A DNA stretch of 58,820 bases from a virus. The notes beneath the pieces were generated by a model. It ran no database searches and was not told the DNA's origin. It was given only the letters and a program-made list of their open reading frames with translations. Positions 8,991 to 17,091 of the stretch are shown here, piece by piece. Both the position numbers and the translations under genes were made by a program. Numbering within the stretch: the first letter of the stretch is position 1; each line of letters opens with the position of its first letter. Location of the stretch: positions 1-58,820 of IMG/VR virus record IMGVR_UViG_3300042923_001809. One strand, written 5' to 3'.

Positions 8991-10553
8991 TTACCGCACC
9001 AACCTTTCTTTTAATGTAATATTACATTTCATTTTAAATCCAATCTCTTCCTGAGAGTGAACGATAATTTTATCAACAAAGCGTTCAAAGATCTCTTCAT
9101 CAAAGTGATTAATATAGGCAGCTTTTGAAGTCCATTTGAGAAGCTGTTCCACTTCCGTAAGAACTGTCATTTCTCCGTTTATGGAATGTGATAAAGCTTT
9201 TTTCTGCTCCATAAGCGTGGCAGCTTCTTTTTTTAGCTCATTACTCTGTGAAACAAACAATGTCTGCTCAAGATATCCTTTGGCCATGAGTGTTGTCAGA
9301 ATGCGGTTACGTTCCAAATTTTCCTCCAGCTTTACTTCCAATTCCTGTATTTGCACTACATTCTCCAAATAGTCTGTTTCTTTTAGGCTCTGCAAAAGTG
9401 GTTTCAAAATGTTTTTATGGCCGTAAATTAGCTTGTTTATCATAATGACGAATGCCCTGTGAATGTCTTCTTCCCGTATAAACTTCATGGAACATTGACA
9501 AATATCCTCAATATGCTTTGAACAGCACCATGCTGCATATTCACTTTTACTGCTGCTATAATGGATCCTGCGTTTAAAAGAGCTGCCACATTCAGAACAT
9601 ATTATCTTTCCTGACAAAGAATAGCGCTTCTGATATTTATTACTTCCCTTCTCTATGTTTTTCTCTTCTCTGCGCTGATTTAACATTTTTTTTACCGTCT
9701 GGAATATCTCATGGCTTATGATTGCTTCATGGTTATTCTTGACTAGGTACTGCTCCTTTTCCCCATGGTTTCTGTGCCGTTTGAAATTCTCATCAGTATA
9801 TTTTTTTTGATATAGTGCATCCCCAACATACTTCTCATTGGTTAGAATACCGTTAATCGTACTAGCATTCCATTGTTTTCCTTTTCTTGGTGGTATGCTT
9901 TCTGCATTCAGATCTTTGGCTATTTTTGCTGTTCCTTTTCCTTCAAGCATTTCAGAAAACATACGTTTTACAATCGTTGCCTGCTCCTCATTTACCACCA
10001 TGCAGCCATTTTTATTTTCATAACCATACGGTGGACAGGACATTTTATATGTCCCATTCTGGAACCGCTTCTGGATCGACCATTTATTGTTACTAGATAT
10101 CGAAACGGATTCATTCTCCGCCAGGCTGCTTAGGATAGTCAGCATTAATTCTCCATCCATTGATTTGGTATTGATGTTTTCCTTTTCAAAATAAATGAAT
10201 ATACCAAGATTAGTCAACTTGCGTACCAGTTCGAGACAATCCATTGTATTTCTTGCAAAACGGCTTATGGACTTTGTTATAATTAAATCAATCTTCCTGC
10301 TTTCACAATCAGATATCAGCCTAGTCAGTTCCGCACGCTTTTCTTTCTTCGTACCCGTTATTCCCTCATCATAATAAATCCCTACATACTCCCAGTCTGA
10401 ATTTGCTTTTATGTAAGTTTCGTAATGATCTCTCTGCGCTTTTAGGCTGATCAATTGTTCATCTGAATCCGTGGAAACACGGCAATAAGCTGCAACCCTA
10501 AGCTTTGGTTTTAGCATGATGGGGTCAGTTGATATTTTCCTTACTATTCTCAC
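8991..10553 (-). CDS. Large serine recombinase (prophage integration module, first recombinase)
   Basis: The 520-residue protein has an N-terminal resolvase domain with Ser27 in [10 protein letters not shown], a recombinase domain with PPYGYENKNG, a zinc ribbon (CSECGSSFKRR and a later Cys pair) and a C-terminal coiled coil. The start is GTG at 10553, eight or so bases after AGGGAGG. It is the first of three overlapping or abutting recombinase genes and lies after the small SHOCT gene. The N-terminal domains of this protein and the 6998-8572 product are clearly related, but the C-terminal parts differ, which would suit a heteromeric recombinase or two different functions. Confidence 0.9.
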   Translation of the reverse strand: MRIVRKISTDPIMLKPKLRVAAYCRVSTDSDEQLISLKAQRDHYETYIKANSDWEYVGIYYDEGITGTKKEKRAELTRLISDCESRKIDLIITKSISRFARNTMDCLELVRKLTNLGIFIYFEKENINTKSMDGELMLTILSSLAENESVSISSNNKWSIQKRFQNGTYKMSCPPYGYENKNGCMVVNEEQATIVKRMFSEMLEGKGTAKIAKDLNAESIPPRKGKQWNASTINGILTNEKYVGDALYQKKYTDENFKRHRNHGEKEQYLVKNNHEAIISHEIFQTVKKMLNQRREEKNIEKGSNKYQKRYSLSGKIICSECGSSFKRRIHYSSSKSEYAAWCCSKHIEDICQCSMKFIREEDIHRAFVIMINKLIYGHKNILKPLLQSLKETDYLENVVQIQELEVKLEENLERNRILTTLMAKGYLEQTLFVSQSNELKKEAATLMEQKKALSHSINGEMTVLTEVEQLLKWTSKAAYINHFDEEIFERFVDKIIVHSQEEIGFKMKCNITLKERLVR

Positions 10554-10614
10554 CGTTTCACCTCCCTTTCGGTATGTGACATATTACCTCTAAATGCCGT
10601 GTTTATCAAGGAAT

Positions 10615-10836
10615 TCAAGACATTAATGAGGTATATAAAGGTGAGAAAGACTGCCGGTTCAGGTGGTCAATTTTGTGGAATTCTTCCTGGGTAATTAAAC
10701 CCTCATCCAGCATTTTATGAAGAATTTTTACGGATTGTATATAATCATATTCCCTCTGGAGTTCCTCAGTTATTAGTGGCTTTCGTTCTAAAATTGGCTT
10801 TGTTGTTGGCTTTTCAATAATTTTTATTATTTGCAT
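10615..10836 (-). CDS. Small SHOCT-like protein before the recombinase operon
   Basis: A 73-residue protein whose C-terminal half (about 28-60; IQSVKILHKMLDEGLITQEEF) matches the SHOCT short C-terminal domain pattern. The ATG at 10836 follows GGAGG; the longer frame begins without a site. It sits 61 bp before the first recombinase. Such a SHOCT gene before tandem serine recombinases is a recurrent arrangement in Firmicutes elements, as far as I recall. Its exact role is unknown; a recombination or lysogeny cofactor is possible. Confidence 0.7.
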   Translation of the reverse strand: MQIIKIIEKPTTKPILERKPLITEELQREYDYIQSVKILHKMLDEGLITQEEFHKIDHLNRQSFSPLYTSLMS

Positions 10837-11075
10837 ATTAGAACCTCCATTCCTTTTCTTCACTGGATAGCCATGGGAGGAAATGGATGTGAGGTTTTTG
10901 CTAAAATAGTAACTAAATAATTAATTGAAGGTCGAATTAAAAATAATATGGTAAAATTATGTAACGTGGTTTATAATATTTTACAAATGAGTTCTTATTA
11001 AAAAACAAAGAATCAAATGAATGTAAAGGCTAGTATGATTTTTTGGCTACATATTATAGAAAGGCGGAGAGACAA

Positions 11076-13832
11076 ATGACAAATATTGCGAAGGATCCAG
11101 TGGTAGTTGTTACAATTTCTAAAATAGATAGGCAGATTTTGAATATTGATAAAGTTATCTGCCGTCACATAGACAACCTCGGTGTTTCGACACGAGGTGT
11201 TATTTCGCAGGACATTCTATCTCAACTGCGTAACTTTGTAGAGCATATAATGTTGAAATTCTATGCCAACGGCCGAGACATCGAAAACAGTTATGAAAAC
11301 ATCTGTAAAGCAATTGTTTTCGTTAAATCACGGGGTGATTTAAAAGTGCTATTACGGTTTCACGATTATTTACAAATTGTGGCTTCGCATTATACGCTTG
11401 ATGAGGAAAATTCTGAACGGTTAATGCTAAAATATTATGAATACCTTTTGAAAATTAAAAACCTATTATACGAGAGGTATTCTATAAAAGTCCTTGGTAA
11501 CCTCGATAAGTTCCCTCTGAGTACTGATTCCAACTTACAGGAGTACTATGAAAAGATTGCCAATAAAATAAAACGGTATAATAAACAGGGTGTTGGAAAA
11601 GCTGAGAAATATTATATTCAAAAGATTAAGCCATTCTTTGTCAATCAACGAATTTATTATGAAGTGACTTTCACACCCGCAAATGATTATGCGAGCAAAT
11701 TTAATCGAGTTATCGCATTCACAAGTTTGGAAATAACAGACAATTATGCTGTTAAATTTGCCTTAACTCGTGATAGCATTGAAATCCTTGGCAAGACTAT
11801 GCCTATTATTGTAATTGTGGATTGGGAAGTGGCAATTCGAGATTGCGAGTTTAAGAATTTCACAAGTATTATAAGAGGTAAAGCCGTTACAACGGGATAC
11901 ACCGAACAACAAGGTATCTCGCAGTTTCTAACTTCAACAGGATTTAATTTAACAGAACTCATTGATTTCTCTGATAGTGAATTTCAAAAGGTTAAGCAAA
12001 AAGTGACAGAACGAGCTAAGGTAATTGTGTTTTTTAATGACCTAGAGCGTTGTCGTGCTTTAATGAGAGTTAATGGTGCTGGTAGTAATCTCCTACGGTA
12101 TTTGCTTTACCATATGAATAATAAAGTTATTAAGAACCAGCAGCAAAATTATGCGAACGATAATTTATCTGGGCTTTATGTAAAAAATGGTTGTATCCCA
12201 TTCGATAGTATGCCCTTTAATTCCTCGCCAATAGAACATAACCCGAGACTTGGCGATTTGTTCGCTTGTATTGATGCCACTGATCGACAACACGAAATTC
12301 TTGCCCGATTGGTTAGGAACAACACCGAAATAAAAGGACAACTTTTTACGCCTATAAAAGATATTGTTGGGTTTGGAGATATAGACCCACTTATAAGGAC
12401 CTATAACAAAGCTCTATGGTATGGACATCGAGAAAACAGTAAATTAGTGATTGAAAACAACCATATCTTCATTAACGGCTATAAAAATGATACCTGTTAC
12501 ATTATTACTGAATTTAATAAATTAGTAAAAAACGGAGTCCAGAACTATTCAAACTCGGTTAAAGCGTGGTTGAGTGAACCTAACAATGGTGTTGATTGTG
12601 AAGAGAAAAAAGTGGCCTTAACCCATATGTTCGAAAACTCTAGAGTTGCTTTAGTATATGGCTCAGCTGGCACAGGAAAGTCTACGCTCATAAATCACAT
12701 TTCACATTTCTTTGCGGATAAGAAAAAATTATTTTTAGCACAAACCAACCCCGCTGTAGAAAATATGAAACGACGAGTGACAGCTTCAAACTGCACTTTT
12801 TCAACGATTACAAAGTTTCTAAAAAGAAAAAATGTCATTACTGAATATGACCTAGTTATCATAGACGAGTGCAGTACTGTGAACAATCGTGATATGAGAG
12901 ATATTCTTATCAAAGCTACATATACATTGTTGGTTTTAGTAGGCGATTCATATCAAATAGCCTCCATCCGGTTTGGCAACTGGTTTAGCGTTGCTCGTGC
13001 ATTTGTTCCCCAAACGTCAGTGTTTGATTTAACTAAGCCTTATCGGAGTAGCAAAGCAGGTTTACTTACATTATGGGACAGAGTACGAAAGATGGATGAT
13101 ACCATTCTTGAACTTATTACAAGACAAGGATATTCCTCCAGATTGGATGATTCCATTTTTTCATCTGCTTCTGCAGATGAAATTATTCTTTGTCTTAACT
13201 ATGATGGGCTATATGGAATTAACAACATTAATCGTTTCTTGCAAGAGAGCAATCCAAATTTAGCCGTCCACTGGGGAATTCAACAGTATAAGGTTAATGA
13301 TCCAATTTTATTTAATGAATCCGACCGTTTCGCACCAGTTATTTACAATAATATGAAAGGACGCATTGTAAGGATAACAATTCTTGATAGTGAAAAACCT
13401 ACTGAGCGCATACAGTTTGATATAGAACTTGATAAGGTAATCAATGGAATAGATGCCCTAGGTCAAGATTTCGAACTACTAGATAGTACTCAGAGAGGAA
13501 ACTCAGTTGTTCGTTTTTGTGTCAACAAACTAAAAAATGCCGATGAAGATGATGATGGTGCTTCAAAGGCAACTGTTCCGTTTCAAGTTGCCTATGCTGT
13601 TTCTATTCATAAAGCGCAAGGTCTAGAATACAACTCTGTCAAAATCGTAATAACAGACGAAATCGACGAGTTAATCACACACAATATCTTTTATACGGCT
13701 ATTACGCGAGCGCGGGAAAAACTAAACATTTATTGGACCCCTGAGGTTGAACAGAAAGTTCTGAGCAGTATTAAGCCACAAAACAATGGAAAAGACGTGG
13801 CTTTACTAAGGAGTTACATCCAAAAGCAATGA
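11076..13832 (+). CDS. RecD-like superfamily 1 helicase with a large unknown N-terminal region
   Basis: The C-terminal half of this 918-residue protein is an SF1 helicase of RecD/UvrD_C2 type: Walker A GSAGTGKST near residue 529, Walker B VIIDECS near 594, GDSYQIASI motif III, and C-terminal VSIHKAQGLEY and TAITRARE motifs. The first 500 residues have no recognised domain. The ATG at 11076 follows GGCGGAG; an upstream in-frame TTG has no site. The gene reads against the prophage and is followed by a small gene in the same direction, so it looks like cargo between the lysis and integration modules. DNA-targeting phage defence is a reasonable but unproven guess. Confidence 0.85.
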   Translation: MTNIAKDPVVVVTISKIDRQILNIDKVICRHIDNLGVSTRGVISQDILSQLRNFVEHIMLKFYANGRDIENSYENICKAIVFVKSRGDLKVLLRFHDYLQIVASHYTLDEENSERLMLKYYEYLLKIKNLLYERYSIKVLGNLDKFPLSTDSNLQEYYEKIANKIKRYNKQGVGKAEKYYIQKIKPFFVNQRIYYEVTFTPANDYASKFNRVIAFTSLEITDNYAVKFALTRDSIEILGKTMPIIVIVDWEVAIRDCEFKNFTSIIRGKAVTTGYTEQQGISQFLTSTGFNLTELIDFSDSEFQKVKQKVTERAKVIVFFNDLERCRALMRVNGAGSNLLRYLLYHMNNKVIKNQQQNYANDNLSGLYVKNGCIPFDSMPFNSSPIEHNPRLGDLFACIDATDRQHEILARLVRNNTEIKGQLFTPIKDIVGFGDIDPLIRTYNKALWYGHRENSKLVIENNHIFINGYKNDTCYIITEFNKLVKNGVQNYSNSVKAWLSEPNNGVDCEEKKVALTHMFENSRVALVYGSAGTGKSTLINHISHFFADKKKLFLAQTNPAVENMKRRVTASNCTFSTITKFLKRKNVITEYDLVIIDECSTVNNRDMRDILIKATYTLLVLVGDSYQIASIRFGNWFSVARAFVPQTSVFDLTKPYRSSKAGLLTLWDRVRKMDDTILELITRQGYSSRLDDSIFSSASADEIILCLNYDGLYGINNINRFLQESNPNLAVHWGIQQYKVNDPILFNESDRFAPVIYNNMKGRIVRITILDSEKPTERIQFDIELDKVINGIDALGQDFELLDSTQRGNSVVRFCVNKLKNADEDDDGASKATVPFQVAYAVSIHKAQGLEYNSVKIVITDEIDELITHNIFYTAITRAREKLNIYWTPEVEQKVLSSIKPQNNGKDVALLRSYIQKQ

Positions 13833-13936
13833 GACAGGCAAGTAAAATTATCTGTTTCCCCTAATTATTTAAAATAAATAACCGTAAGAGATATTTGAGA
13901 ATATTCAGAGAAGATAAAAGATATGGAGGTTCTAGG

Positions 13937-14314
13937 ATGAAATATTTTTGTGGTTCTATCAATCCAAAAGGTGAGTGGGATATTTTTAATTTTAATATTG
14001 GAGAAAAAGACAGTTTTTATGCTCACTCTAAAATGGTCCCAGGTGATATTATCGTTCTTGTTGTTGGCAAGCAAGAACCCAACGTATTAAGCGGTGCTTA
14101 TTCGATTCTTAAATGTGTTAGTGACATATATAAGGAAGAAGAAAATGGTAAAATCAGAAATAGAATTAATGCAGTCTGCCTATATCATAGCGGTTCGATT
14201 CCTTTTATTACACGAGAAAAATTAGAGTATTACATTCATTTTCCAATACGAGTTCCAATTCAAGTAAAAAGAAATATAGAAAAATTCTCTATATTATTGG
14301 ATGAATATTTGTAA
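13937..14314 (+). CDS. Small hypothetical protein following the helicase
   Basis: The 125-residue protein is unrecognised at family level. Its pattern (an N-terminal strand MKYFCGSI, then SKMVPGDIIVLVVGK and SGAYSILKCVSD) loosely resembles a PUA/EVE-like fold, in which a pocket binds modified bases. The ATG at 13937 follows TATGGAGG; the longer frame from TTG is unlikely. It lies 104 bp after the helicase on the same strand and is probably its partner. The fold assignment is tentative. Confidence 0.65.
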   Translation: MKYFCGSINPKGEWDIFNFNIGEKDSFYAHSKMVPGDIIVLVVGKQEPNVLSGAYSILKCVSDIYKEEENGKIRNRINAVCLYHSGSIPFITREKLEYYIHFPIRVPIQVKRNIEKFSILLDEYL

Positions 14315-14383
14315 TAATATTTGAATTTTCATAATGTTTATTAATTTTAAATATCCAACCTCTTTATTTATGAGGCAAAAATA

Positions 14384-14429
14384 AAAGGCCCACAGTTATA
14401 TGATATACTTAACAATACTCTGGGCCTTT
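14384..14429 (-). terminator. Terminator of the late (lysis) operon
   Basis: A perfect 9-bp stem, AAAGGCCCA and TGGGCCTTT, with a 28-nt loop is followed on the minus strand by TTTTATTTTT. It lies 13 bp past the amidase stop and ends late transcription. It may also stop the plus-strand helicase pair. Confidence 0.75.
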
Positions 14430-14441
14430 CACGTAGTGACT

Positions 14442-15158
14442 TTACTCTTGTTTGATATAACCGTCAAACCCTGCTGACTTCAATTTCTTTACCATCGTTT
14501 CTGCTCTGTTCTTAGAAGAAAATATGCCGACCTGAACACGGTATTTCATATCACTCTCTCCCTCCGCATTCTTCTTCTCCTCTTCGGCTTTCAGTCCTGC
14601 CTTGACTGCCGCCCTAAAGGAATTCATACTCTCTCCAAACTTCGGAAACCAGTGCATCACATCCGCATGGTTACTGGCGATACCAAGTTTATACCCTTCA
14701 CTGTGGCAGATAATATTCTCTTCAGTCAAACCATAAGCCTTGCAAAGATACACGCAAAGCTCCACAGCCTCCTTAAACACCTTACGGAAATATGCTTCAT
14801 TTGTTAAGTTATCCTCGCAGATTTCAAAACTGATATGTGTATCATTCCCGGATCCTTTCTTCCCGCTGCCGCAATGCCAAGAACGGTAGTTCCAAGGCAA
14901 TGTCTGATAGGTGGCAATGGTACCATCAGACAGCTTCCCGATAAAGGCATGGACGCAGACCTGCTTACCACCCGGTTTATACTGATTCCAGTGGTTGCCG
15001 GATAGGTTTACGCCCAGCTTTCCGTCATCTGGACCCACATATCGGTAGAGGAACGGGTTATTCGTCCCGGTTGAGTGAACCATAATACCCCTTGGCTTAA
15101 TCGTTCTGCTTGCTTTGAAGCAGGCATTATTCGTAAGTATTAGCTTATGCAAATTCAT
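14442..15158 (-). CDS. Endolysin: N-acetylmuramoyl-L-alanine amidase with SPOR domain
   Basis: This is the phage lysin, cleaving the amide bond between MurNAc and the stem peptide. The amidase_2 (T7 lysozyme-like) domain covers about residues 15-180, with His28 in IMVHSTGTN as a likely zinc ligand and further His residues in HISFEICE and NHADVMHWF. After an acidic linker (EEEKKNAEGESDM) the last 40 residues form a SPOR-like repeat (MKYRVQVGIFSSKNRAE) that would bind denuded peptidoglycan. The ATG follows GAGGTGATC. It is the last gene of the late operon, just after the baseplate and holin genes. Confidence 0.92.
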   Translation of the reverse strand: MNLHKLILTNNACFKASRTIKPRGIMVHSTGTNNPFLYRYVGPDDGKLGVNLSGNHWNQYKPGGKQVCVHAFIGKLSDGTIATYQTLPWNYRSWHCGSGKKGSGNDTHISFEICEDNLTNEAYFRKVFKEAVELCVYLCKAYGLTEENIICHSEGYKLGIASNHADVMHWFPKFGESMNSFRAAVKAGLKAEEEKKNAEGESDMKYRVQVGIFSSKNRAETMVKKLKSAGFDGYIKQE

Positions 15159-15169
15159 TCCGGATCACC

Positions 15170-16573
15170 TCACTGTTCAAAAGGAGTAGTTGTCGCAAGT
15201 GCGACAGGATACAAATGGTAGGTAAATTTCAGATCACAGTAAGCAGTCGACGATGTGCCATTGCTACCCATACGGATGTACATTCCGTAACCTGTTGGGA
15301 TTCTACTCTGCCGCATTTCAATATGAACATGCTGAGATTCAGTAGTGCTATCTGCCCCGACAGGAGTACTCCGTGAAATTCTGGTGAAAGTTACTTCGTC
15401 GTTAGATATATATAAGTCCAATTCTTTCTCACTCGTATCTGATTGACGGCAAAGAGTCAACAGATGACAGTCATAAGTAGTCTCCGGATAAAGCGTTCCG
15501 CCCTGTCCGCCAATTACCACGCTGCCAATAGGGAGAACCGTGTGCAGAGGTCCACGAACGCTATTGGTGCCGCCCGAGCCAGAAACATTGCCCGACATGA
15601 CATATCTTAAGTAGCTTGCTCTGGTAAATGCATTGATGGTTGCTGTAGCAGTAGCCGTTAATATCAATGCGGTTATTATATTTTCTGCTCTTTCCAATAC
15701 GAACAAACTCTCGCCGGAAGCAACGAAAACATCACCGATGGAAAATATTTGACTCGTCCAGTATGATGTACAGGTTGGATTCGGATTAGTACCAACCCCA
15801 TAGGCAATATTTGATGCATCCTGGCTACCTCTGGTAGCTTCAGCAAGTTTCTTGATACTTCCGCGAAGAGTGCCTTGAATCCGTATCTGCACATTGTTTG
15901 CAGCCGGACTTCCCAAGGATGTAACAAACGTATAAGTCACTGTACCAACTACTACGTTATTACCATTTGCAATGTTCGTGAATGTGATGGATGCTCTTCT
16001 GCTTGCCATATCTGGTGCGGTCGCTGTTTCTATCGGATGCCAATGGTTAAGTAAAATTCCTGTCCGCATAAACAGCATGCTATGCGTATCATTGACCATA
16101 TCATACGTATTGTTAAGTAGATCATAGTTATCATTTAACAGGTTATAGGTAAGAGTAAGCATACTATATACATCATTCACATCAAGCGCGGCTAAGGCTG
16201 AAAGCACCTGGTTCAGCCACTCCTGTGCAGGAGGTTCCGGTGGTGTGACAATACCATCTGCAAGAGCCTCCTCAACAATGGTAAATATCCGAGCACTTTT
16301 CCCGACCACTTCCCCATAAGTAACCCTGATCTCCAACCGACCGACTCCAACGACCGATGTGTCTGTCGCGCTTGGTGACCATGTCAGAACTCCGGTATTG
16401 TAGTTCGTGACTACAGGATAGGCAATGCCATCGGGTCTTTTATATATTGCATTCAGGGCAGCTGATGGGTATTTATCTTCCAGTAAGCTGGATACATCAA
16501 ACTCGATGTTTCGATAATTATTCTCCCCTCGCCGCCCGATGAATACCGTTACTGCTTTTGTTAAGTCAATCAT
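15170..16573 (-). CDS. Phage baseplate upper protein (BppU-like N-terminus)
   Basis: The N-terminal 110 residues (DLTKAVTVFIGRRGENNYRNIEFDV, then a strand-rich domain with RPDGIAYPV) match the BppU-type baseplate or tail fibre attachment domain. The middle carries a repetitive helical linker (NLLNDNYDLLNNTYDMVN), and the rest is strand-rich and probably host-binding. ATG 16573 was preferred to 16579, since GGAGGG lies six bases before it; it overlaps the holin stop. Lying between holin and amidase is unusual for a structural gene but occurs in clostridial phages. The last part may be specific to this phage. Confidence 0.7.
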   Translation of the reverse strand: MIDLTKAVTVFIGRRGENNYRNIEFDVSSLLEDKYPSAALNAIYKRPDGIAYPVVTNYNTGVLTWSPSATDTSVVGVGRLEIRVTYGEVVGKSARIFTIVEEALADGIVTPPEPPAQEWLNQVLSALAALDVNDVYSMLTLTYNLLNDNYDLLNNTYDMVNDTHSMLFMRTGILLNHWHPIETATAPDMASRRASITFTNIANGNNVVVGTVTYTFVTSLGSPAANNVQIRIQGTLRGSIKKLAEATRGSQDASNIAYGVGTNPNPTCTSYWTSQIFSIGDVFVASGESLFVLERAENIITALILTATATATINAFTRASYLRYVMSGNVSGSGGTNSVRGPLHTVLPIGSVVIGGQGGTLYPETTYDCHLLTLCRQSDTSEKELDLYISNDEVTFTRISRSTPVGADSTTESQHVHIEMRQSRIPTGYGMYIRMGSNGTSSTAYCDLKFTYHLYPVALATTTPFEQ

Positions 16574-16575
16574 AC

Positions 16576-17016
16576 TCATCCCTCCGGTGAAGATGGTCCA
16601 TTGTCATCACGTCCATGCAATTGCTTTAGTATATCCTTAAGCTTTTCTGGGATAGGCAGTCCGATATGTGCAGCATTTTCCAGAATTGAAATACCCTCAT
16701 TACTTAAGTAGAAGAAAATCACCGCCGTACGAAGCACACTGCCATTCGGGTTACCCGCTGAACCCAAAATATACGTGTCGAGTATGTGTCCTACTCCTAC
16801 CAGTGCAAATATAAGAATCTTTTTAAAGATGCCTTTGGCTCCGATTTTACTACAAAGATTCTTATCAATAATGGCACAAAGCACACCTGTTATATAATCG
16901 ATCACAACAAAAGCAATAAGCGCAAATAGGAATCCATCTAAGCCGCCAAGAAACCATCCCATGAACGCACCGGTTGCCACAAGAGCTGTCTGTATCCAGT
17001 TCCATATCACTTTCAT
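16576..17016 (-). CDS. Phage holin (phage_holin_4 family)
   Basis: A 146-residue membrane protein with about three hydrophobic segments: residues about 10-45 (WIQTALVATGAFMGWFLGG and following), 30-50, and 70-95 (KILIFALVGVGHILD). The motif DYITGVLCAII with a following KxLxSKxGxKG pattern is typical of the toxin secretion/phage lysis holin family. It makes the membrane pore that releases the endolysin. The ATG at 17016 follows GGAGGTTTGG; an earlier in-frame start has no site. It is followed by the baseplate gene and then the amidase. Confidence 0.9.
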   Translation of the reverse strand: MKVIWNWIQTALVATGAFMGWFLGGLDGFLFALIAFVVIDYITGVLCAIIDKNLCSKIGAKGIFKKILIFALVGVGHILDTYILGSAGNPNGSVLRTAVIFFYLSNEGISILENAAHIGLPIPEKLKDILKQLHGRDDNGPSSPEG

Positions 17017-17091
17017 AATCCAAACCTCCAATCTTTTTTGCTAACAGAAAAGCGCCCTGCAATATAAGAGCGCTTGGAATTAAGTATGGCG

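Noticed and set aside
12695-12913. Antisense frame in the helicase gene
   Set aside because: It lies opposite the Walker motifs, with no start site and no domain.
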